Program-made: the position numbers and the translations under genes | The notes under the pieces: model-generated | Told to the model about the DNA's origin: nothing | Database searches by the model: none | What the model saw: only the letters and a program-made list of their open reading frames with translations | Origin: Methylobacterium gnaphalii | Lineage (GTDB): Bacteria; Pseudomonadota; Alphaproteobacteria; Rhizobiales; Beijerinckiaceae | Direction: 5' to 3' | Length of the DNA stretch: 64,000 bases | Assembly: GCF_007992215.1 (NCBI RefSeq) | Contig: NZ_BJZV01000002.1 | Location: forward strand, 310,001 to 374,000 | Shown here: positions 11,578-18,772 of the stretch, piece after piece | Layout of the letters: each line of letters starts with the position of its first letter | How positions within the stretch are numbered: the first letter of the stretch is position 1

Positions 11578-11790
11578 TCAAACCGCTGCGATCAGCGGCT
11601 CCGCCGGGTAACCGGCGGCAGCGATGGCCCCGGCGATCCGTTCGACCGAGCCCGCGGCCCCGGCGACGGCCACGACCTTCGCCGTCAGGTCCACCTCGAT
11701 CCGGGCGTTCGGCTCGACGCCCAGGATGGCGCGCGTGACGGCCTTGGCGCAGCCACCGCAACCCATCTTGTCGACCTTATAGCTGTTCAT
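11578..11790 (-). CDS. copZ: Copper chaperone (HMA domain)
   Basis: A 70-residue cytoplasmic protein consisting of one ferredoxin-like HMA domain. The metal motif MGCGGC sits at residues 8-13, in the first loop where CopZ binds Cu(I). The chaperone hands copper to P-type ATPases or to CueR. The chosen start gives MNSYKV; an in-frame ATG at 11856 would lie upstream of the promoter and is rejected. It is the first gene of the leftward copper operon. Confidence 0.9.
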   Translation of the reverse strand: MNSYKVDKMGCGGCAKAVTRAILGVEPNARIEVDLTAKVVAVAGAAGSVERIAGAIAAAGYPAEPLIAAV

Positions 11791-11818
11791 GACGCTCTCC
11801 CCTTGGTGGCGTCCCGCG

Positions 11819-11849
11819 TAGATGGGGCTTCCTATGGTGGGAAGGTCAA
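11819..11849 (-). promoter_or_regulatory. CueR-type promoter of the copZ operon
   Basis: Reading leftward, TTGACC (11849-11844) and CATCTA (11824-11819) are separated by 19 bases. The spacer contains the palindrome CTTCC-N7-GGAAG. Layout and sequence match the copA promoter at 4241-4271, so the same regulator probably controls both. The -10 lies about 30 bases before the copZ ATG. Confidence 0.75.
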
Positions 11850-11957
11850 GGGGCAATCCTGTCGGTGATTGGCATCCCGGCCTGGCCTGGCTTACGAGGT
11901 GACGGCTTGCGTCATTCGCGGTCGTGCCCGGCGCGCCGCCTGTCGGGAGGAAGCGCG

Positions 11958-12689
11958 GTGGTTGGGGAAGGAGCGACGGCCTTGCTGGTCGGGTTGGTCT
12001 CGGCCGTCTACGCGGCGGCGGGCCAGGCGGGCGGTACGGCGTTCCTGGCCGTCATGGCCTTCGCCGCCGTCCCGGCCACGGAGATCCGTCCCACCGCCCT
12101 GGCGCTCAACGTGGTGTCGGCCGGATACGCGACCTGGCGGCTCCATCGGGCCCGGGCCATCGACTGGCCCCTCCTGCGCCGGCTCGGGGGACCGTCCCTG
12201 CCGGCCGCCCTCCTCGGCGGTCTCGTCGTGCTCGGGGGACGAACTTACCTCCTTCTGACGGGTTCGATGCTCCTGCTCGCCGCCTGCCTTCTCCTGACCC
12301 GGTCGCGGGCCGATGCCGTCGACGAACCCGAGGTCGGGTGTGGGCCCGCCACCGCGGCCGGAGCGGCGACGGGCTTCCTCTCCGGGCTGACGGGCGTCGG
12401 GGGCGGGGTCTTCCTGGCGCCCCTGCTGATCGGCCTCGGCTGGGCGTCCCCAAAGCGCGTGGCCGGCCTCTCGGCCCCCTTCATCCTCACCAACTCGGCG
12501 GTCGCCATCGCCGGCGTGACGCTAGCCGGCCAGACGGTGGCCCCCGGGGTTTCCCTCTACGGCCTGTTCGCCTTTCTCGGGGCCGTGGCCGGCACGGCCG
12601 TCGGGCTACGCTGGATGTCCCAGGCCGCCACCCGCCGCCTCATCGCCGGCATCCTTGCCCTGGCGGGAGCGAGCCTCCTGCTAGCTTGA
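11958..12689 (+). CDS. TauE/SafE-family membrane permease
   Basis: A 243-residue, roughly eight-helix membrane protein of the TauE/SafE (DUF81) family, with the family glycine-rich loops GQAGGTAFLAV and GVGGGVFLAPLL in the two homologous halves. Family members export sulfite or other small anions, and some are linked to copper delivery. A GTG start at 11958 is chosen because GGAGGAAG precedes it; an ATG at 11865 lacks such a site and would add an unlikely Arg/Pro-rich leader. It is divergent from the copZ operon. Confidence 0.8.
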   Translation: MVGEGATALLVGLVSAVYAAAGQAGGTAFLAVMAFAAVPATEIRPTALALNVVSAGYATWRLHRARAIDWPLLRRLGGPSLPAALLGGLVVLGGRTYLLLTGSMLLLAACLLLTRSRADAVDEPEVGCGPATAAGAATGFLSGLTGVGGGVFLAPLLIGLGWASPKRVAGLSAPFILTNSAVAIAGVTLAGQTVAPGVSLYGLFAFLGAVAGTAVGLRWMSQAATRRLIAGILALAGASLLLA

Positions 12690-12693
12690 GCTG

Positions 12694-12888
12694 TCATGCC
12701 ACGTTCGCACGGTACCGCGCGAACGTGCGCCGTCCCTCGGGTCCGAACGGCACGACGTCGTTGGTGTCGGGCTGCATGCCCACGATATCCATGCCTGGCG
12801 ATCCGGCCGGCATGCCCGGAACGGCCAATCCGGTGGCCCGCGGCTTCTCCGACAGGAGCCACTTGATTGCCCCCGCCGGGACGTGGCC
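12694..12888 (-). pseudogene. 3' fragment of a DUF411 gene
   Basis: The translated fragment begins GHVPAGAIKWLL and contains GLAVPGMPAGSPGMD, closely matching the C-terminal half of the intact DUF411 protein at 27129-27605. The N-terminal half, with its signal peptide and CGCC motif, is missing: upstream of base 12888 the frame continues into unrelated residues. This is a truncated second copy, evidence of recombination within the metal block. Confidence 0.8.
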
Positions 12889-13295
12889 CTCGGCCGCCTT
12901 GGGCCGCTTCATCGACGTGTCGGTCGGCGGGGTGCCCGACAAGGCCGCGCGATGGCTCGGCCTGACGGAAGCGGGCGCCGCTTTCCACCGTTCCCTCGCC
13001 AGGTCCGGACCTCTCCAGAGCCTGTTCGACGCCTTTGCACTCCCCTCAAGTCCATCAGCGGCCCGCCCCGGTCCCGGTCGAAGGCATCGACTTCACCGTC
13101 GCCATGAGGCGGGCCGGCCCCAGGGCGGCCGTCAGCGTCGCGGCCGCCGACCTGCCCGCCGTCGCGACATGGGTGGCCAAGGTCGGCGACCGCTCATGCG
13201 AAGGCTCCCTGCCCGACGAGGAGACCCGGCTCCCGGCCGATGAACAGGAAGCCGGGCTCAGGTTCGCGCCGGCCTGACCGCACTCCGCCTCCCCG
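12889..13295. other. Degenerate stretch without a clear gene
   Basis: About 400 bases separate the DUF411 fragment from the MerR gene. Short open frames on the plus strand, such as 13035-13277, contain protein-like pieces (VAAADLPAVATWVAKVGDR) but none has a convincing start, ribosome-binding site or recognisable domain. I read it as decayed coding sequence. Confidence 0.4.
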
Positions 13296-13754
13296 TCAGG
13301 CTCCCCGCTTCGCGGCACGCCGGCCCCTTTCGATACGATGACCCTCGTCTTCGCACCGACCATGGTCCGAGAGCACCTCGATGACCCGGCATTCCCCGAC
13401 CCGGCCATGCCCGCATGCACCGATCATGCGGGACAGCTCGCCTCGCAGCGCCGTGAGCCTCTCGATGCGGCGCTCAACCTCGGCGAGATGATGTCGGGCG
13501 ATGACATCGACCTCGGCACAGGAGCGCTCGGGCTCCGCCGCCAGCGCCAGCAGCTCGCGGATGGCGTCGACCTCGAAGCCAAGCTCGCGCGCGTGCCGGA
13601 TAAAGGCCAGGCGCTCGACGTCCGCTTGCCCATAGCGGCGGCGTCCCCCTTCCGTGCGCGGAGGCGGCGGCATCAGGTCGGCCGTCTCGTAGTACCGGAT
13701 GGTGGTGGCGAGCACGCCGGTGCTCCGCGACAGATCGCCTATCGAGAGGTCCAT
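13296..13754 (-). CDS. MerR-family divalent-metal regulator (ZntR/CadR/PbrR type)
   Basis: This 152-residue regulator starts MDLSIGDLSRSTG. It has the MerR winged helix (residues 1-70), a dimerisation helix and metal ligands of the ZntR/CadR subgroup: Cys79 at the head of the dimer helix, Cys114 and Cys122 in CGHGRVGEC, and a C-terminal Cys/His patch. These differ from the two-cysteine CueR loop and point to Zn, Cd, Pb or Co. It diverges from a CDF exporter gene with an operator between them. The exact metal cannot be read from sequence. Confidence 0.85.
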   Translation of the reverse strand: MDLSIGDLSRSTGVLATTIRYYETADLMPPPPRTEGGRRRYGQADVERLAFIRHARELGFEVDAIRELLALAAEPERSCAEVDVIARHHLAEVERRIERLTALRGELSRMIGACGHGRVGECRVIEVLSDHGRCEDEGHRIERGRRAAKRGA

Positions 13755-13762
13755 GTTTGCGC

Positions 13763-13793
13763 TTGCTCCTCCAGTCGCTGGAGGAAGTAGACG
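13763..13793 (+). promoter_or_regulatory. MerR-type promoter of the CDF exporter gene
   Basis: TTGCTC and TAGACG are separated by 19 bases. The spacer and its edge hold the palindrome CCTCCAG-TCG-CTGGAGG (13768-13784). This is the expected architecture for activation by the divergently encoded ZntR/CadR-type regulator. It is 29 bases upstream of the exporter ATG. Confidence 0.7.
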
Positions 13794-13821
13794 TCCATTC
13801 AGGATTCGGGAAGGAGGCGTC

Positions 13822-14577
13822 ATGGCCGAGGATTGCTGCGGCTCGACCGGTACCCGATGCGGGGCGTCGGCGGACCATGCCCGCGTGCCGGTGTCGGCCC
13901 CACCCGCCGCGGCGGATGCCTGCGAAACCGGGAATGCCTGCGGCTGCTCCGGCGGCGTGCCGGTCTTCGACGGCGTCGACCCGCGCTACAGACGCGTGCT
14001 CCGGACGGTCATCGCCATCAACGCTGCGATGTTCCTGACGGAGATGGCCGCCGGGCATCTCGCTGGCTCGCAGGCGCTCCAGGCCGACGCCCTCGACTTC
14101 CTGGGCGACACCGTCACATACGGCCTGAGCCTCGCCGTTATCGGCGCCTCGCTGCGGGCGCGGGCTACGGCGGCGCTCGCCAAGGGCCTGTCCCTGAGCC
14201 TGATGGCGCTCTGGGTGTTCGGCTCGACCGCCTACCACGTCCTCATCCTCGGGGTGCCCAAGGCCGAGGTCATGGGCGTCATCGGCCTGATGGCGCTCGC
14301 GGCGAACCTCGGCTCCGTGCTGCTGCTGCGGCCCTACAAGGACGGCGACGCCAACGTGCGCTCGGTCTGGCTGTGCTCGCGCAACGACGCCATCGGCAAC
14401 GTCGTGGTGCTGGTGGCGGCGCTCGGCGTCTGGGGCTCCGCGTCCGCCTGGCCCGACCTCGCCGTCGCGACGGTGATGGCCGGCATCTTCCTGACCTCCT
14501 CGGTGCAGATCCTCCGGCAGGCCTGGGCGGAGTACCGGGAGGGCGGCGCCACGACCCGAACCGTACCGGCCGGTTAG
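13822..14577 (+). CDS. CDF-like cation exporter with Cys-rich N-terminus
   Basis: A 251-residue membrane protein. The N-terminal 50 residues are Cys-rich (DCCGSTGTRC and CETGNACGC), a plausible metal-capturing tail. About six membrane helices follow, with the CDF-type acidic ligand sites ADALDFLGD and CSRNDAIGN, in which N-D replaces the second H-D pair. It lacks the long cytoplasmic C-terminal domain of larger CDF proteins. GGAGG precedes the chosen ATG. Control by the adjacent MerR protein is likely. Confidence 0.8.
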   Translation: MAEDCCGSTGTRCGASADHARVPVSAPPAAADACETGNACGCSGGVPVFDGVDPRYRRVLRTVIAINAAMFLTEMAAGHLAGSQALQADALDFLGDTVTYGLSLAVIGASLRARATAALAKGLSLSLMALWVFGSTAYHVLILGVPKAEVMGVIGLMALAANLGSVLLLRPYKDGDANVRSVWLCSRNDAIGNVVVLVAALGVWGSASAWPDLAVATVMAGIFLTSSVQILRQAWAEYREGGATTRTVPAG

Positions 14578-14623
14578 GGCACGCACGTATGCCCAGACCG
14601 ACCAAGACGTCTACAGGACGACA

Positions 14624-15595
14624 ATGAAATCGCACGACGCACACGCCGGACACGACCATGGATCGCAGGACCATGGGAACCATGCCGGACATGCCCATGG
14701 GCCGGGGCACGGCCACGCACCCGCGAGCTTCGGGCGTGCGTTCGCCATCGGCATCGCGCTCAACGTCGGCTTCGTCGCCGTGGAAGCGACCTATGGCGTG
14801 CTGGCGAACTCGGTGGCCCTGCTGGCCGATGCGGGCCACAACCTCTCGGACGTTCTCGGCCTCGTCGTGGCGTGGATCGCGACGGTGCTGGCCAAGCGTG
14901 CCCCGAGCCCGCGCTACACCTACGGGATGAAGGGCTCGTCGATCCTCGCGGCCCTGTTCAACGCCGTGTTCCTGCTTGTCGCGGTCGGCGCCATCGGCTG
15001 GGAGGCCATCCAGCGCTTCGGCGAACCCGCTCCGGTCGCGGGCAAGACCGTGATGGTCGTCGCGGCCGCCGGCATCCTCGTCAACGGCATCACCGCCTGG
15101 CTGTTCGCCTCCGGGGCCAAGGGCGACATCAACATCCGCGGCGCCTTCCTGCACATGGCGGCCGACGCCGCCGTTTCCGCCGGCGTGGTCCTAGCCGGCT
15201 TGGTGATCCTCTACACCGGCTGGACCTGGCTCGACCCCGTCGTAAGCCTGGGCATCGTCGCCGTCATCGTCTGGGGCACCTGGGGACTCCTGCGCGACAG
15301 CCTCGCCATGTCGCTCGCGGCGGTCCCCCGCGGCATCGACCCGGCCGCGGTGCGCCGGCACCTCGAAGCCCTGCCGGGCGTCATCGCCCTCCACGACCTC
15401 CACATCTGGCCGATGAGCACCACCGACGTCTGCCTCACCGCCCATCTCGTGATGACGGGCGGCCATCCCGGCGACGCCTTCCTCATGGAGACGGCGCAGG
15501 TGCTGCGCGAGCGCTTCGGCATCGGGCACGCCACCCTCCAGGTCGAGACCGGCTCGGGCGCGGCCTGCTTCCTGGCCCCAGACCACGTCGTCTGA
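14624..15595 (+). CDS. czcD: CDF-family Zn/Co/Cd exporter
   Basis: A 323-residue inner-membrane antiporter. A His-rich N-terminal tail (residues 1-33) precedes six membrane helices. The two tetrahedral metal sites read ADAGHNLSD in helix 2 and HMAADA in helix 5, the HD-HD arrangement of Zn-selective members. The cytoplasmic C-terminal domain (about 215-310) contains VIALHDLHIWPM, the usual second metal site. It follows the preceding CDF gene by 46 bases and is probably co-transcribed. Confidence 0.92.
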   Translation: MKSHDAHAGHDHGSQDHGNHAGHAHGPGHGHAPASFGRAFAIGIALNVGFVAVEATYGVLANSVALLADAGHNLSDVLGLVVAWIATVLAKRAPSPRYTYGMKGSSILAALFNAVFLLVAVGAIGWEAIQRFGEPAPVAGKTVMVVAAAGILVNGITAWLFASGAKGDINIRGAFLHMAADAAVSAGVVLAGLVILYTGWTWLDPVVSLGIVAVIVWGTWGLLRDSLAMSLAAVPRGIDPAAVRRHLEALPGVIALHDLHIWPMSTTDVCLTAHLVMTGGHPGDAFLMETAQVLRERFGIGHATLQVETGSGAACFLAPDHVV

Positions 15596-15680
15596 CCCGT
15601 CCCGGCCTGCCACAGCCGCACCTTGAACCATTGGTCCGGGCCGCCGCTTGCACGGCCTGTACCGCGCGAGCAAAGCGAAC

Positions 15681-15932
15681 ATGGTCCAGCCCACCGACAT
15701 CGCGGCGCACATGGAGGTCGGGTCCTCGGACGGGCTCCATGTCGGCAGGGTCGACCACATGGAAGGCGACGGGCTCATCAAGCTGATCCGGAAGGACCCG
15801 GCCGCCCATGGCCGGCACCACCTGCTTCCCCTGGCCTGGGTCGACCGCGTCGACGAGCGCGTCCACCTCTCGGCGACCGCTGCTAATGTCAGGAGCCTTT
15901 GGGAGGAGGATGTCCCTCCACAGTCAGGGTAA
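15681..15932 (+). CDS. DUF2171-like protein
   Basis: This 83-residue soluble protein has the DUF2171 pattern: an N-terminal segment on keeping distinct states (MEVGSSDGLHVGRVDHMEGDG), a central basic patch and the ending LPLAWVDRVDERVHLS. Such proteins resemble PRC-barrel folds. An ATG at 15648 is possible, but the internal one starts exactly where the family does. Its role next to metal genes is unknown. Confidence 0.7.
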   Translation: MVQPTDIAAHMEVGSSDGLHVGRVDHMEGDGLIKLIRKDPAAHGRHHLLPLAWVDRVDERVHLSATAANVRSLWEEDVPPQSG

Positions 15933-16124
15933 TGAACGAGGACGATTTCACGTCGGCACCGGCAAATTTTGATGAATAACACCTTAACGATGGCATAAAG
16001 GCCCAATTATATTGCGCACGAGATAAGACGCTTTCAGCGATACGTTTGAGGAGCGATAATAATCTTGGATCGGTTTCAGAGGTGAGCGCGTTGCTGCCCG
16101 TACAATGTTTCCGGGAGCACCAAG

Positions 16125-16370
16125 ATGAAGCGCAACCTTCTCGCCTATACCGCCGTCGCCGCCCTGGCCCTTTCGCCGGCCGCGGCCTTCGCCCAGCACA
16201 TCGACGTCGGCCCGGGCGGCGTCGGCGTCCATGGCGACAGCCACGGCGAACGGCACGGTGACCGTCACCACGACGACCACCACGAGGTCGTGCGCGAGCA
16301 CCACCACCATGACCACCACGACGACGACCACGGCGGCGAGCGCCGCACGACGGTCATCGAGCGCCACTGA
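16125..16370 (+). CDS. His-rich secreted peptide
   Basis: An 81-residue protein with a signal peptide (cleaved near AFAQ). The mature part of about 58 residues is mostly His, Asp, Glu and Arg, with runs such as HHHHDHHDDDH. It is a probable periplasmic divalent-metal buffer; this is inferred from composition. The preceding 190 bases are AT-richer than the surroundings and probably hold its promoter. Confidence 0.7.
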   Translation: MKRNLLAYTAVAALALSPAAAFAQHIDVGPGGVGVHGDSHGERHGDRHHDDHHEVVREHHHHDHHDDDHGGERRTTVIERH

Positions 16371-16514
16371 GGTCGTTCGACCCGGGACCCCGCAGGATCC
16401 AACCGCGGGGCCCCGGCAGACAGTGCCTGAGGCGCGAACGCATGAACGGGGACTTCAGGCCGCGTTCAACTCTCCGCGCCCAGTATGCCGGCATCAATCC
16501 CCGAGGAACGAGCC

Positions 16515-16751
16515 ATGAGAGCCCGCATTGCAGCCCTGGTCGCCGCGACCGTGATCCTCGTCCCCGCAGCCGCATCGGCTCAGTATTACGGCGGCGACTT
16601 CGAGCGGCGCGGCCGCGACGTCCATGTCGACCGGTACCATCACGGCGACCACGACGACGTCGTCGTGCATCGTCATCGCCGACACTACGAGGAGCGGCCG
16701 GTCTACTTCGAGGACCGCCACCACCATCACCATCACCACCACGACGACTGA
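16515..16751 (+). CDS. His-rich secreted peptide
   Basis: A 78-residue protein with a signal peptide (MRARIAALVAATVILVPAAASA). The mature part alternates Asp, His, Arg and Tyr and ends in eight histidines and two aspartates. GAGGAACG precedes the ATG. It lies 144 bases after another His-rich gene, forming a local pair of candidate metal-sequestering peptides. Confidence 0.7.
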   Translation: MRARIAALVAATVILVPAAASAQYYGGDFERRGRDVHVDRYHHGDHDDVVVHRHRRHYEERPVYFEDRHHHHHHHHDD

Positions 16752-16816
16752 GGCCGGAAGCTTCGCAAGGGCCGCCTGGCATGTACGGGCGGCCAGGAAT
16801 GGTTCATAAGGCAGCC

Positions 16817-17179
16817 ATGAGCGCGGGATCCTCCTTCAGGGCCTACGAGGCAATGCGCGGCTGGTGGGCGACCGCCATTCGTGCGCTGTCGCTCATGCTC
16901 GCCCTGGCGCTCGTCGCTCCCGGCGCGATCCACTCCGCCGAAGGCCATACGCCGGCGCACCACGATCTCTCCATCACGGTCAGCGCGGACAGCGCCGCCC
17001 CCGGGCACTCGGATACCTGCCCGGCCTGCCACGCCAACTGCGGCTGCCACCAGGCCATCAGCCCCGAAGGGACCTCAGGGTCCTTCATGGCCGCAACCGC
17101 AAGTCCCACCTACGCGACGCTGGACGTCACCGTCGCCTCCGTTTCCCCGGACCGCCTGCCAAGGCCCCCTCGCGCCTGA
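16817..17179 (+). CDS. Secreted or membrane protein with CxxC-rich loop
   Basis: A 120-residue protein with an N-terminal hydrophobic segment (about 20-40), then HTPAHHD and a cysteine cluster CPACHANCGCHQ at about residues 67-78. The arrangement recalls DUF2946-type proteins found beside copper and zinc efflux genes, but I am not certain of the family. It immediately precedes czcB and probably belongs to the same transcription unit. Confidence 0.6.
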   Translation: MSAGSSFRAYEAMRGWWATAIRALSLMLALALVAPGAIHSAEGHTPAHHDLSITVSADSAAPGHSDTCPACHANCGCHQAISPEGTSGSFMAATASPTYATLDVTVASVSPDRLPRPPRA

Positions 17180-17262
17180 GGCGGCGTCGCCACCGTCGTG
17201 GCGCGTCCCGGCCGGGCATCCCCGCGGATACCGGCCTCCTCATCGAGCGTGACCAGTAAGGG

Positions 17263-18759
17263 ATGACCCGGAACCGCGAGCGCGGTCGCCCGGCCTCCCA
17301 GGCGAAACGGCCTTCTTCCATGCGTGCATTCCTGTCCGTGGCCTTCCTGGCCATCGGCATCGCCATCGGCGGTGCCTTCCCCCGCATTTCCGAGACCGTG
17401 CAGGGTGCTCTTGCCGCCGCCGGCCTGACGAACGCCCGTGCGGCGCCGCCCACCAAGGCGGCCATGACCATGTCGGCGGCCGACGACAGTCACGGCCATG
17501 GCAAGCACGGCCATGAGCATGCGGAAGGTGAGCCCAAGCCCGCCGGTGAGCACAGGCATGCCGAGGGCGAGGCGTCGTACGATGGGGCAGCCAACAAGCA
17601 GTCCGAAGGCGAGGCCAAGCCCGCGGCCGGTGGGCACAAGCACGCCGAAGGCGAGGCTCACGGGCACGACGAGGAGGGCGAGGGCAAGATCAGGATGTCG
17701 GCCGAGCAGGCCGCTGAGCAGGACATCAAGCTCGCCCGCGTCGGCGGCGGCATCCTCTCGCGTCATCTCCTGGTGCCCGGCACCATCGCCCAAGACGCCG
17801 ACCGGATCGCCCGCGTCCCCGTGCGGGTCGTCGGCACCGTCGCCGAGATGCGCAAGCGGCTCGGCGAGGAGGTCGCCAAGGGCGAGGTCGTGGCCGTCCT
17901 CGACAGCCGGGAGGTCGCCGAGGCCAAGAGCGACTTCCTGACCGCTACGGTGAAGGCGGACCTGGAGAAGACCAACTTCGACCGCCAGCAGGCCCTGTGG
18001 GACAAGCGGATCTCGGCGGAATCGGCCTTCCTGAACGCGAAGGCCGCCTACTCGGAGGCGACGCTGCGCGTCGACCTCGCCCGCCAGAAGCTCTCGGCCC
18101 TGGGCCTGAACGCCGCCGAGGTCGCCACGTCCGCCAAGAAGGACGAGACTACCCCGAACCTATCCAGCCTGCGCCGCTACGAGCTGAAATCACCGCTTGC
18201 CGGACGGGTGGTCGAGCGCAAGGTCGACGTCGGCACCGCGGTCGGCAAGGAGGGAGATCCGGCCGACGTCTACACCGTCGCCGACCTGTCCTCAGTGTGG
18301 ATCGAACTCGCCGTCCCGACCACCGAACTGTCGAAGGTCCGCGAGGGCGCCAAGGTGACCATCGTCGGGAGCGACGACGCCTCGCGCGGCGAGGGCAAGG
18401 TCGTGTTCGTCAGCCCGCTCCTCAACCCAGAGACGCGCTCGGCCCGGGTCATCGTCGCCCTTCCGAACAAGGACATGGCCTGGCGTCCCGGCACCTTCGT
18501 CACCACCGAGGTCGAGATCGCGCAGGACAAGGTCGCGGTGCGCCTGCCGAAGTCCGCCGTCCAGACCATCGGGGGCGAGAAAGTGGTGTTCGTGCGGACC
18601 GCGGACGGCTTCGAGCGCCGGGACGTGACCATCGGCAAGGCCGACGACGACGCCTTCGAGATCCTCTCCGGCCTCAAGCCCGGCGATGAGGTCGCTGTGG
18701 CCAACTCCTTCGTCCTCAAGGCCGAGCTCGGCAAGGCCGAAGCCGACCACGACCACTGA
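17263..18759 (+). CDS. czcB: Periplasmic adaptor of the Czc pump
   Basis: A 498-residue membrane fusion protein. A signal anchor starts at residue 20 (MRAFLSVAFLAIG), so an alternative start at 17320 is possible. Residues about 75-140 form a low-complexity His-rich region with four HAEGE-like units. The adaptor proper (about 150-490) has the barrel-sandwich halves, a helical hairpin and a beta barrel ending in a membrane-proximal domain. The protein links CzcA to an outer-membrane channel. It is 13 bases upstream of czcA. Confidence 0.9.
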   Translation: MTRNRERGRPASQAKRPSSMRAFLSVAFLAIGIAIGGAFPRISETVQGALAAAGLTNARAAPPTKAAMTMSAADDSHGHGKHGHEHAEGEPKPAGEHRHAEGEASYDGAANKQSEGEAKPAAGGHKHAEGEAHGHDEEGEGKIRMSAEQAAEQDIKLARVGGGILSRHLLVPGTIAQDADRIARVPVRVVGTVAEMRKRLGEEVAKGEVVAVLDSREVAEAKSDFLTATVKADLEKTNFDRQQALWDKRISAESAFLNAKAAYSEATLRVDLARQKLSALGLNAAEVATSAKKDETTPNLSSLRRYELKSPLAGRVVERKVDVGTAVGKEGDPADVYTVADLSSVWIELAVPTTELSKVREGAKVTIVGSDDASRGEGKVVFVSPLLNPETRSARVIVALPNKDMAWRPGTFVTTEVEIAQDKVAVRLPKSAVQTIGGEKVVFVRTADGFERRDVTIGKADDDAFEILSGLKPGDEVAVANSFVLKAELGKAEADHDH

Positions 18760-18772
18760 GCGGGGACCGGAC

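Noticed and set aside
11924-13243. 439-codon plus-strand frame overlapping the TauE/SafE gene
   Set aside because: It is out of frame with the membrane protein and Arg/Pro-rich over that part. The last third contains a somewhat protein-like stretch, but no start or domain.
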